A DNA stretch of 6,045 bases from JAMIFN01 sp964608575 (GCA_964608575.1 CAZSPW010000102.1:1-6045), one strand, 5' to 3'; counted from the stretch's first letter, positions 1 through 5,786 are shown. The notes: generated by a model not told the origin, from the sequence alone. Translations and numbers: made by a program.

Positions 1-79
1 GGCAAAACACGGCAGGTCTGCCCGCATGCTGGCCTTCGCCTTGCAGGGTGTAGAAAATTTCTTTGACTTGGTAGGACAT
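1..79 (-). CDS. queE: 7-carboxy-7-deazaguanine synthase QueE, N-terminal fragment (cut by window edge)
   Basis: QueE is a radical-SAM enzyme that converts 6-carboxytetrahydropterin to 7-carboxy-7-deazaguanine in the pathway to preQ0 and the tRNA base queuosine; it is cytosolic. Only the first 26 codons are present, reading from an ATG at 79-77 towards base 1. They begin MSYQVKEIFYTLQGEG and continue HAGRPAVFC, the hallmark N-terminus of the family (EIFYTLQGEG, then G-R-PAVFxR). The radical-SAM cysteines lie beyond the edge and cannot be checked. An AGGA on the minus strand (93-90) lies 10 bases before the ATG and is a plausible ribosome binding site. The gene diverges from the VOC gene at 185. 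I see no preQ1 riboswitch in the roughly 105-base leader. Identification rests on a short but very characteristic stretch. Confidence 0.86.
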   Translation of the reverse strand, partial: MSYQVKEIFYTLQGEGQHAGRPAVFC

Positions 80-131
80 GGGCAGATTGTCCTGTTTTTT
101 TATGATCACAGCTTGTATCCGCTAATATCTG

Positions 132-146
132 CGGCAGATTCTGCCG
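132..146. repeat. Perfect 15-base palindrome in the queE/VOC divergent region
   Basis: CGGCAGA-T-TCTGCCG is a perfect inverted repeat with 7-base arms around a single central base. It sits midway between the divergent starts of queE (79) and the VOC gene (185). A loop of one base is poor for an RNA hairpin, so if it has a role, binding of a dimeric regulator is more likely than termination. A TAATAT at 123-128 just before it could be a -10 element for the plus strand, but no convincing -35 is visible. That it is an operator is inference only. Confidence 0.4.
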
Positions 147-172
147 TCAGATGCTTTATTCAACCGCACCCC

Positions 173-180
173 AAAGGAAG
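173..180 (+). promoter_or_regulatory. Ribosome binding site deciding the VOC gene start
   Basis: AAAGGAAG ends four bases before the ATG at 185 and leaves 6 bases between AAGGA and the start codon. It is the clearest Shine-Dalgarno sequence in the window, and it argues against the earlier in-frame ATG at 26. Confidence 0.6.
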
Positions 181-184
181 CGCC

Positions 185-544
185 ATGCCCGCCCACGAAA
201 AGCTTAACTATGTGGAATTTCCCGCCTGCGATTTGGCTGCGACCAAACAATTTTTTCAAACCGTGTTTGGCTGGACTTTTACCGACTATGGCCCCGATTA
301 CACCGCCTTTGCTGGCCAAGGTTTAGACGGTGGTTTTTTCACCTCGTCTTACCGCTCGCGCAGCAATCAAGGCAGCGCCTTATTGGTGTTCTACAGCCAA
401 GATTTGGCTGCGACTTTGCGCAAAGTCGAAGCCGCTGGCGGCGAAATTTTGCAACCCATCTATGAATTTCCAGGTGGACGGCGCTTTCATTTTGCCGAGC
501 CTAGCGGCAATGAATTTGCGGTTTGGTCTGATCCAGAAGCCTAA
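185..544 (+). CDS. VOC superfamily (glyoxalase/bleomycin-resistance fold) protein
   Basis: A 119-residue single-domain VOC protein of unknown substrate. The pattern NYVEFPACDLAATKQFF then VFGW (residues 8-30) is the usual first beta-alpha unit. FYSQDLAATLRKVEAAGG opens the second beta-alpha unit, and FHFAEPSGNEFAVWSDPE forms the closing strand. E11 and the Glu in GNEFAVW sit where metal-binding VOC enzymes carry ligands, but the canonical His ligand of glyoxalase I is not obvious, so glyoxalase activity should not be assumed. The ATG at 185 was chosen because AAAGGAAG (173-180) precedes it at good spacing and because homologous proteins start just before this strand. The open frame continues upstream to base 26, but that part overlaps queE and its divergent leader. 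The TAA stop overlaps the stop of the convergent tcdA by 4 bases. Family assignment is secure; function is not. Confidence 0.88.
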   Translation: MPAHEKLNYVEFPACDLAATKQFFQTVFGWTFTDYGPDYTAFAGQGLDGGFFTSSYRSRSNQGSALLVFYSQDLAATLRKVEAAGGEILQPIYEFPGGRRFHFAEPSGNEFAVWSDPEA

Positions 545-1419
545 GCTGCCAAGCCATCCAAAACCCAGCCCGCCGCTGCCATACCAAAGCTGGCGGTAAC
601 GCCGACAAAAGAGCCATAGCCCGCGCAATTGAGCGCCTGCCCGCCCGCGCCGGGTGCGGCATTTTCGTCTAGACCACAAGATGCGTGCGGTTTGGCCACG
701 GCTTCGCGGCTGAAGACGCAAGCCACACCCAGCGGTTTGACTTTGGCTTTTTTTGCTGCATTTTTAGGCATGCTTTCGGCATTTAAAGCCGTCAAATCTG
801 CCTGAGCAGCTTCTGTTTTGATAGTGGGCTTATCGAGTTTACGCAAGCGATAACGCAGTTGCGCTAACAGCGGATCGTGGGTCACGGCTTGCAAATCAGC
901 AATTTCCAGCAGGTCGGCGCGGCGTTTGCCGCCTGCAGCACCTACGGTGATAAAGGCGCAGCTTCGCTTCACCGCTTTTTGCCGCGCCCAAGTCGCCAGC
1001 GCGGTTTTGGCTTTCACCTGATCGCAGCAGTCGATCACTGCATCCACACCTTGCAGCGCGCAGGCTTGGGCAAAAATTCCCGCCCAATTTTCGGGCGTGA
1101 CAAAATCGTCTATGCCCAGCACGCGGCAGTTGGGCGCGTAACTGGCGATGCGCAGGCGCATAGCCTCAATTTTGGCCATGCCTATGGTCGTGTCGGTGGC
1201 GTGGATTTGGCGGTTGATATTCGATTCGGCGACATGGTCCATATCCACCAGCGTGATGCAGCCCACGCCGCTGCGCGCCAAGCACTCAGCCGCCCACGAA
1301 CCCACGCCGCCTATGCCGATCACCAGCACATGGGCAGCGCGTATGTGCGCCGCGCCATCCACACCATAAAGCCGTGCCAAACCGCCAAAGCGGCGGTCTT
1401 CGTCTATTGCCGCACCCAA
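541..1419 (-). CDS. tcdA: tRNA threonylcarbamoyladenosine dehydratase TcdA (E1-like/ThiF fold)
   Basis: TcdA (formerly CsdL/YgdL) uses ATP to dehydrate t6A at tRNA position 37 to its cyclic form ct6A, with sulfur-transfer proteins CsdA/CsdE as known partners in E. coli. The 292-residue product shows the family N-terminus RRFGGLARLYG (9-19), the nucleotide loop GIGGVGS (35-41), DMD at 59-61, NINRQIHA (67-74), DDFVTPEN (104-111), DAVIDCCD (126-133), a glycine-rich GAAGG (160-164), DPLLAQLRYRL (182-192) and LGVACVFSRE (230-239). The start is a TTG at 1419: no ATG or GTG precedes it in frame, the family N-terminus begins right after it, and AAGG lies 11 bases upstream. The start is 4 bases after the stop of the SRPBCC gene, suggesting translational coupling. 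Residues about 195-228 form a Lys/Ala-rich expansion of roughly two dozen residues compared with E. coli TcdA as I recall it; it contains dispersed repeat copy A. Confidence 0.93.
   Translation of the reverse strand: MGAAIDEDRRFGGLARLYGVDGAAHIRAAHVLVIGIGGVGSWAAECLARSGVGCITLVDMDHVAESNINRQIHATDTTIGMAKIEAMRLRIASYAPNCRVLGIDDFVTPENWAGIFAQACALQGVDAVIDCCDQVKAKTALATWARQKAVKRSCAFITVGAAGGKRRADLLEIADLQAVTHDPLLAQLRYRLRKLDKPTIKTEAAQADLTALNAESMPKNAAKKAKVKPLGVACVFSREAVAKPHASCGLDENAAPGAGGQALNCAGYGSFVGVTASFGMAAAGWVLDGLAA
779..825 (+). repeat. Dispersed 47-base repeat, copy A (inside tcdA)
   Basis: This copy aligns without gaps to 4068-4114 (37 of 47 identical) and to the reverse complement of 5787-5833 (38 of 47). 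The 14-base centre CTGCCTGAGCAGCT (798-811) is identical to copy B and differs from copy C at one base. On the tcdA strand it encodes residues 199-214, including TEAAQADLTALNA. The codon at 786-784 is TTA (Leu212), where the other two copies have TAA. No transposase or terminal inverted repeats are visible, only a weak CTGC/GCAG dyad in the core. Confidence 0.8.
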
Positions 1420-1423
1420 GGTT

Positions 1424-1894
1424 TTATTTGCCTTGCGCGTGCAGGGCTTCGCAATGGGCTTTCAAACCTGCCAGCAGTTTTTTAAAAGTGCCGCTGTGCG
1501 CCGCATTGCCTGCAATGGCAAATACGATTTTGAAAAACCAGCCTGTGGCGTTGACTTGGCAGAGGTAGTTGGCGGTGGTAACGCCGTCTTTTTCGGTAAA
1601 AGTCCAAGTGCCCCTGCCCGTCATGCTGCCACGGTCATAGGTTTCTTCGATGCGCTCGCCCGGCTGCACTTTTTGGATGATGCGCACAAAATCGCTGAGG
1701 GTAATGCCCGCATTTTTCAGGGTGTGGCGCACTTGCACGCCTGGGGCTATGGCTTGAGCACCATCTAAAAATTCGCAGGTGTAACCTGGAAACCATTTGC
1801 TGATTCCTGGGTAATTGGCCAGTTCGCGGTACACCAATTCTTTGGGCGCGTTGATTTGGATGGTGTCGGTGACATCTATGGCGTATTGGCTCAT
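1424..1894 (-). CDS. SRPBCC (START/Bet v1-like) family protein
   Basis: A 156-residue protein with a single SRPBCC ligand-binding fold, the helix-grip fold with a deep hydrophobic cavity. The N-terminal strand DVTDTIQINAPKELVY, followed by a helix and YPGISKWFPGY (28-38), is the classic opening of polyketide-cyclase/START-like proteins. Strands follow around VQVRHTLK, SDFVRIIQ, RIEETYDRG, GRGTWTFTEKDG and TTANYLCQV, and a long C-terminal helix (FKKLLAGLKAHCEALHAQ) closes the cavity. The ligand is not predictable and there is no signal peptide. The ATG at 1894 is preferred over an in-frame TTG at 1909, which adds only five residues and has no ribosome binding site; neither start has a strong one. 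It lies 57 bases after parE and 4 bases before tcdA on the same strand, so it is probably the middle gene of an operon. Family certain, role unknown. Confidence 0.87.
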   Translation of the reverse strand: MSQYAIDVTDTIQINAPKELVYRELANYPGISKWFPGYTCEFLDGAQAIAPGVQVRHTLKNAGITLSDFVRIIQKVQPGERIEETYDRGSMTGRGTWTFTEKDGVTTANYLCQVNATGWFFKIVFAIAGNAAHSGTFKKLLAGLKAHCEALHAQGK

Positions 1895-1951
1895 GGCAGG
1901 CGCTTTCAAAAAGGATGCGGGGCTAGGGAAATTGGCGCAGATTGTAGAAGC

Positions 1952-3958
1952 TTACACATCGACAGCGACCGCATCCCCATGCAGCTCCATCAGCTCGCGC
2001 CGGGCAGCGGCTTCGCCCTTGCCCATGAGTTTGGTCATGGTGGCTTCGGTGGCGGCCAAGTCTAAATCGCCCAGCTGCACGGGCAGCAGGCGGCGGGTAT
2101 CGGGGTTGAGCGTGGTTTCCCACAGCTGCTCGGCATTCATTTCGCCCAAACCCTTAAAGCGGCTGACGCTGCATTTGTCGGGGTTCACGCCGTCTTTGGC
2201 CAGTTTGTCAAAGATGGCACGCATTTCGGCTTCATCCAAGGCGTAAAACTTAGCGGCAGGCTTTTTACCCCGCGCGGGGGCGTCGATACGGAATAAAGGT
2301 GGCTGCGCCACAAAGATATGCCCAGTTTCAATCAGCTTGGGGAAGTGGCGGAAAAAGAGGGTGAGCAGCAGCACCTGAATGTGCGAGCCATCGACATCGG
2401 CATCAGACAAGATGCAAATTTTGCCGTAGCGCAGACCGCTTAAATCGGGGTTGTCGCCCACGCCATGCGGATCCACGCCTATGGCTACAGAAATATCGTG
2501 AATTTCATTATTGGCGAACAGGCGATCGCGCTCGACTTCCCAAGTGTTGAGCACTTTGCCGCGCAGGGGCAAGATGGCTTGCAGCTCTTTGTCGCGCCCC
2601 ATTTTGGCGCTGCCGCCGGCGCTGTCGCCCTCAACCAGAAAGACTTCGTTATGCGCAATATCTTGGCTTTCGCAGTCGGTCAATTTGCCTGGCAGCACGG
2701 CTACGCCTGAGCTTTTGCGTTTTTCGATTTTCTGCCCCGCGCGCTGCCGGCTTTGCGCAGCGCGAATCACGAATTCCGCCAGTTTTTTGCCGTATTCCAC
2801 ATGGCTGTTGAGCCACAGCTCCAGCGCGGGGCGCACAAAACCGCTGACCAAGCGCACTGCGTCGCGGCTATTGAGCTTTTCTTTGATCTGGCCTTGGAAT
2901 TGCGGGTCTAAAACCTTGGCCGAGAGGATGAAACTAGCGCGGGCAAACACATCTTCTGGCAGCAGCTTGACGCCTTTGGGCAGCAATGCGTGCAGCTCAA
3001 TAAAGGATTTGACGGCGTTGAACAGACCATCGCGCAAGCCCGCTTCGTGCGTGCCGCCTGCGCTAGTGGGTATCAGATTGACATAGCTTTCGCGTACAGC
3101 GGCGCCTTCTTCGCTAAAAACCACAGCCCAATCCGCGCCTTCGCCTTCGGCAAAGCTTTCGTGGTTTTTGTCGGCAAAACCATTGCCTTCAAACAGCGGA
3201 ATCAGCGGCTCGCCGTGCAGGTTTTGCGTCAAATAATCGGCCAAACCGCCTTTGTACAGCCATTGCTGCGTGTCTTTGGCTTTTTCATTCACCAGCGTCA
3301 CTTGCACGCCAGGCATCAACACCGCTTTGCTGCGCAGCAGGTGCAGCAGCTCGTTCAGCGGCAATTGCAGGCTGTCGAAATATTTGCCATCTGGCCACAC
3401 GCGCACGGTGCTGCCTTGGCGGCGGTCGCCGTCTTGCACGCCTTTGCCAAAGGTGTTTTCGCGCAAACTTAAGGGCTGCACCACATCGCCGCCAGAAAAC
3501 ACAATGTGCGCCACTTGGCCATCGCGGTAGCTGCTCACTTCCATGCGCTTGGCCAGGGCATTGGTCACGCTCACGCCCACGCCGTGCAAGCCGCCAGAAA
3601 AGCTGTAGGCGCCGCCCTTGCCTTTGTCAAACTTGCCGCCCGCGTGCAGGCGCGTAAAAACCAGCTCGATCACAGGCGCTTTTTCTTCGGGATGCAGGCC
3701 AAAGGGGATGCCCCGGCCATCGTCTTCCACACTGGCCGAGCCATCGGCGTGCAGGGTGAATTTGATTTTTTTGCAGTAGCCCGCCAGGGCTTCGTCGGCG
3801 GCGTTGTCTAGCACTTCTTGCAAAATATGCAGTGGGTTTTCTGTGCGGGTGTACATGCCTGGGCGTTGCTTCACAGGCTCTAAGCCTTTGAGCACGCGGA
3901 TGGCGTTTTCGCCGTAATCAGGGGTAGGGGGATTTGCCATATTTGCCATGCGCGGCAT
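1952..3958 (-). CDS. parE: DNA topoisomerase IV subunit B, ParE
   Basis: ParE is the ATPase half of topoisomerase IV (ParC2ParE2), which decatenates daughter chromosomes. The 668-residue product has a complete GHKL ATPase domain: DNAADE (51-56, Mg-ATP Asn), EDDGRGIP (78-85) and the ATP lid GGLHGVG (122-128). The transducer domain follows, with IPTSAGGTHEAGLRDGL (296-312) and LDPQFQGQIKEKL (350-362). The TOPRIM domain carries LVEGDSAGGSA (441-451, Glu443), PLRGK (464-468) and SDADVDGSH (518-526, Asp519/521/523). FKGLGEMNAEQLWETTLNP (601-619) is near the end. DPQFQGQIKEKL and the absence of the large insert found in many proteobacterial GyrB C-terminal regions favour ParE over GyrB. ATGs at 3958, 3949 and 3940 all lie in frame and none has a good ribosome binding site, so the start is uncertain by up to six residues. 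parC is not downstream; the next genes on the strand encode an SRPBCC protein and TcdA. Confidence 0.95.
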   Translation of the reverse strand: MPRMANMANPPTPDYGENAIRVLKGLEPVKQRPGMYTRTENPLHILQEVLDNAADEALAGYCKKIKFTLHADGSASVEDDGRGIPFGLHPEEKAPVIELVFTRLHAGGKFDKGKGGAYSFSGGLHGVGVSVTNALAKRMEVSSYRDGQVAHIVFSGGDVVQPLSLRENTFGKGVQDGDRRQGSTVRVWPDGKYFDSLQLPLNELLHLLRSKAVLMPGVQVTLVNEKAKDTQQWLYKGGLADYLTQNLHGEPLIPLFEGNGFADKNHESFAEGEGADWAVVFSEEGAAVRESYVNLIPTSAGGTHEAGLRDGLFNAVKSFIELHALLPKGVKLLPEDVFARASFILSAKVLDPQFQGQIKEKLNSRDAVRLVSGFVRPALELWLNSHVEYGKKLAEFVIRAAQSRQRAGQKIEKRKSSGVAVLPGKLTDCESQDIAHNEVFLVEGDSAGGSAKMGRDKELQAILPLRGKVLNTWEVERDRLFANNEIHDISVAIGVDPHGVGDNPDLSGLRYGKICILSDADVDGSHIQVLLLTLFFRHFPKLIETGHIFVAQPPLFRIDAPARGKKPAAKFYALDEAEMRAIFDKLAKDGVNPDKCSVSRFKGLGEMNAEQLWETTLNPDTRRLLPVQLGDLDLAATEATMTKLMGKGEAAARRELMELHGDAVAVDV
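3932..3949 (-). repeat. Tandem 9-base duplication at the parE start (MAN-MAN)
   Basis: On the minus strand ATGGCAAAT occurs twice in direct succession (3949-3941 and 3940-3932). This gives residues MANMAN and two possible start codons, in addition to the ATG at 3958. A slippage-type duplication of the start region is the simple explanation. Confidence 0.6.
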
Positions 3959-3975
3959 TTTAGCCAGAAGAAAAT

Positions 3976-4003
3976 CCAGGGCTGGATAAATAACCAGCCT
4001 TGG
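3976..4003. repeat. Inverted repeat in the parE/yaaA intergenic region
   Basis: CCAGGGCTGG (3976-3985) and CCAGCCTTGG (3994-4003) are 10-base arms around an 8-base AT-rich spacer. One position does not pair as DNA and would be a G-U pair in RNA. It lies 18 bases upstream of the first parE ATG, so it would fall in the parE leader or promoter. AATCCAGGG at 3973-3981 overlaps the left arm and recurs at 4012-4020. There is no T-run typical of a terminator. An operator or leader hairpin is possible; function is not shown. Confidence 0.4.
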
Positions 4004-4030
4004 GTTCGAGTAATCCAGGGTGGCTACACT

Positions 4031-4059
4031 TTGGCTCTGCTTGTGTTCTTTTTTATATA
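4031..4059 (+). promoter_or_regulatory. Candidate sigma70 promoter for yaaA
   Basis: TTGGCT (4031-4036), a 17-base spacer and TATATA (4054-4059) match the -35/-10 layout, each with four of six consensus bases. They lie in an AT-rich stretch upstream of yaaA. Transcription would start near 4066, so the whole of repeat copy B would be in the 5' leader. In E. coli yaaA is induced by OxyR; I cannot identify an OxyR site here. Confidence 0.4.
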
Positions 4060-4067
4060 TATTTTTG

Positions 4068-4114
4068 GCACTTTAAGCCGCCAAACCTGCCTGAGCAGCT
4101 CCTGAATTCATACG
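4068..4114 (+). repeat. Dispersed 47-base repeat, copy B (yaaA leader)
   Basis: This copy aligns gap-free with copy A (37 of 47) and with the reverse complement of copy C (37 of 47). With C the match can be extended leftwards through ATTTTTG (4061-4067) to 44 of 54. It ends 8 bases before the yaaA ATG, and its last bases contribute to the ACGGA (4112-4116) that may act as the ribosome binding site. On the minus strand it could encode AAQAGLAA followed by TAA (4075-4073), but there is no gene there. Confidence 0.8.
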
Positions 4115-4122
4115 GATTTCTT

Positions 4123-4899
4123 ATGCTTTTTGTACTTTCTCCTGCCAAAGCCTTGGATTACACCAGCCCCCTGCCTGTTGCGGTCGAGGCCAGTAGCCCC
4201 ATTTTTCAAAACCGCGCCGCCGATTTGATTGCCGAGCTGAAGAAACTCAGCACAGCCGAGGTCGCTGGCCTGATGGATTTATCCGATAAGCTGGCGCAGC
4301 TTAATGCCGATCGTTATGCGGCGTGGAAGAAAAAACCTAGCCCCGATATGGTGCGCCCAGCGGTGCTGGCCTTCAATGGTGATGTGTATGAGGGCCTAGA
4401 CGCCAAAAGCCTGAACGCCAAACAATTGCGCTGGCTTGATCAGCACTTGCGGATTTTGAGCGGTTTGTATGGCGTGTTGCGCCCGCTTGATGCGCTGCAG
4501 CCCTATCGCCTAGAAATGGGCACGCGCTTTGGCGTGGAAGGCGCGGCCAATCTGTATCAATACTGGCAGCCGCATATAGCCCAGCATTTGAATGCGGTGG
4601 TGCAGGAGGGTGGGCACAAGGTGCTGGTGAATTTGGCCTCGACCGAATACTTCAAAGCGGTGGATGTCAAACAGCTAAAAGTGCCGGTGCTGGAGTGCCG
4701 TTTTGAAGAATACAAAAACGGCAGCTACAAAGTCATCAGTTTTGCCGCCAAACGCGCGCGCGGCCTGATGATGCGCTGGGCTGCGCTAGAGCGGCTGCAG
4801 CGGCCTCAGGATTTACGCGAATTCGCGCTGGAAGGCTATGCTTTTGCGCCACAATGCTCGACTGAGGAGCAATTGGTTTTCCGCCGCACTCCTGCTTAA
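4123..4899 (+). CDS. yaaA: Peroxide stress protein YaaA (UPF0246/DUF328)
   Basis: In E. coli YaaA lowers free intracellular iron during hydrogen peroxide stress and so limits Fenton damage; its biochemical activity is still poorly defined, and DNA binding has been proposed from structure. The product is 258 residues, the same length as E. coli YaaA. It has the family signatures LSPAKALDY (5-13), SDKLAQLNADR (54-64), FNGDVYEGL (84-92), LSGLYGVLRPLD (112-123), PYRLEMG (127-133), NLASTEYFK (170-178) and KRARGLM (210-216), and ends with ELVFxR-type EQLVFRR. The ATG at 4123 gives the exact family N-terminus ML(F/I)xxSPAK. The frame is open upstream to 4000, but that part covers promoter and repeat sequence. 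GGA at 4114-4116 is a modest ribosome binding site. The small gene at 4919 follows after 19 bases. Identification is secure. Confidence 0.94.
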   Translation: MLFVLSPAKALDYTSPLPVAVEASSPIFQNRAADLIAELKKLSTAEVAGLMDLSDKLAQLNADRYAAWKKKPSPDMVRPAVLAFNGDVYEGLDAKSLNAKQLRWLDQHLRILSGLYGVLRPLDALQPYRLEMGTRFGVEGAANLYQYWQPHIAQHLNAVVQEGGHKVLVNLASTEYFKAVDVKQLKVPVLECRFEEYKNGSYKVISFAAKRARGLMMRWAALERLQRPQDLREFALEGYAFAPQCSTEEQLVFRRTPA

Positions 4900-4918
4900 C
4901 TTTTTTTGTTGTTGAACC

Positions 4919-5155
4919 ATGCGCCAAAAACCCAATGACGAGATCGTAGCGTGGGCAAAAAACTTAGCCGCCCAAGGCACAGATCCAAACGACATGATGC
5001 AACGCCTGCTCAAAGCCGGTTGGCTGTTTGAATCGGCACTGATCATCATGCAGCCGCATTACCCCGATTGGGTGGCACGCCAGCCGCGCCGCTTAGCTGC
5101 CGAGCCTCTGAGCCCAGCCCAACGATTGCAAAAATCGCTGGGGATGCCGCAGTAA
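4919..5155 (+). CDS. Small protein of unknown function (78 aa)
   Basis: I do not recognise this protein. It is 78 residues, without a signal peptide or membrane segment. It has two probable amphipathic helices (NDEIVAWAKNLAAQG and PNDMMQRLLKAGWLFESALIIMQ, about residues 6-45), a Pro/Trp/Arg-rich linker (HYPDWVARQPRR) and a short C-terminal helix (SPAQRLQKSLG). The helix-turn-helix-like spacing around 'LLKAGW' recalls small helical modules that precede other domains in proteobacterial proteins, but I cannot name a family. It begins 19 bases after the yaaA stop and ends 32 bases before pgsA, on the same strand and with similar codon use, so it is probably translated from the yaaA transcript. 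There is no clear ribosome binding site. No overlapping frame offers a better gene. Confidence 0.68.
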   Translation: MRQKPNDEIVAWAKNLAAQGTDPNDMMQRLLKAGWLFESALIIMQPHYPDWVARQPRRLAAEPLSPAQRLQKSLGMPQ

Positions 5156-5187
5156 TGCAGCCCTAGCCGCAGCCTATAAAGCCTTTT

Positions 5188-5760
5188 ATGTCACGCCTTC
5201 CTAATTTGCCCACCATACTTACCTGGTTGCGTATTGTTCTGATTCCCTTGGTGCTGGGCGTGTATTACCTGCCTTGGCCAGAGCAAGCTCAAAATTTATG
5301 GGCCTGCGGTTTTTTTGCCATTTCTGCCGCGACCGATTGGTTTGATGGCTATCTGGCGCGGCGCTGGGGGCAAACCTCGGTTTTTGGCGCTTGGTTGGAT
5401 ACCTTGGCCGACAAATTGCTGGTGGCCGCTTGCATGGTGGCGCTGCTGCATTTGGGGCGTGTCGATATGCTGGTCGCGCTGGTCATTATTGGGCGCGAAA
5501 TTACCATTTCTGCGCTGCGTGAATGGATGGCCAAAATCGGCGCATCCGCTAGCGTTGCGGTGGCGACCATAGGCAAATGGAAGGCGGCAGCGCAGCTGCT
5601 GGCCATAGGTTTTTTGCTGTACTACCAAGACTTATGGGGCTTGCCTGTATTCACGATAGGCACTGCCTTGGCATGGTTAGCTGCCGTATTAACGCTGTGG
5701 TCTATGGTTTATTACTTAGTCAAAGCCTGGCCTGCTATTCGTGCCAAGCAAATGGATTAA
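5188..5760 (+). CDS. pgsA: CDP-diacylglycerol--glycerol-3-phosphate 3-phosphatidyltransferase PgsA
   Basis: PgsA condenses CDP-diacylglycerol with glycerol-3-phosphate to phosphatidylglycerophosphate, the committed step to phosphatidylglycerol and cardiolipin, in the inner membrane. The 190-residue protein carries the complete CDP-alcohol phosphotransferase motif: D50, D53-G54, A57-R58, G67, D71 and D75, with the catalytic/metal aspartates all present. NLPTILTWLRIVLIP (6-20) is the usual amphipathic N-terminus. Hydrophobic segments at about 10-27, 36-48, 76-103, 134-146 and 154-178 fit a multi-pass protein. IGREITISALREWMAK (101-116) and SVAVATIGKWK (122-132) are further PgsA-specific stretches. 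The ATG at 5188 matches the family start, although the preceding bases lack a clear ribosome binding site. It is the last plus-strand gene before the terminator. The tRNA genes that follow pgsA in E. coli are not present here. Confidence 0.94.
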   Translation: MSRLPNLPTILTWLRIVLIPLVLGVYYLPWPEQAQNLWACGFFAISAATDWFDGYLARRWGQTSVFGAWLDTLADKLLVAACMVALLHLGRVDMLVALVIIGREITISALREWMAKIGASASVAVATIGKWKAAAQLLAIGFLLYYQDLWGLPVFTIGTALAWLAAVLTLWSMVYYLVKAWPAIRAKQMD

Positions 5761-5786
5761 GACCAGCGCCAAAATCGATGAAGATT

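Noticed and set aside
126..155. Possible degenerate fourth copy of the repeat next to the palindrome
   Set aside because: Alignment needs several gaps and keeps only scattered blocks (CTGCC, GCTT), unlike the gap-free match of the other three.
80..184. preQ1 riboswitch before queE
   Set aside because: I could not find the small stem with the conserved A-rich 3' tail before the start codon; the only clear structure is the short palindrome.
798..809. CTGCCTGA in repeat copies A and B resembles Neisseriaceae DNA uptake sequence dialects (such as AGGCTGCCTGAA)
   Set aside because: The flanking bases differ, copy C has CTGCCTGG, and the shared block is 47 bases, far longer than an uptake word. 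No isolated short copies were seen elsewhere in the window.
877..1485. Long plus-strand open frame of about 200 codons
   Set aside because: It lies opposite tcdA and the end of the SRPBCC gene, whose protein motifs are unambiguous; it is a shadow frame.
1815..3811. Several plus-strand open frames opposite parE
   Set aside because: They are compositionally driven shadows of a strongly conserved gene, and none shows a recognisable domain.
4000..4122. Extended N-terminus of YaaA (41 extra residues)
   Set aside because: It would cover promoter-like and repeat DNA; family proteins start at the MLxxxSPAK position, which gives exactly the usual 258 residues.
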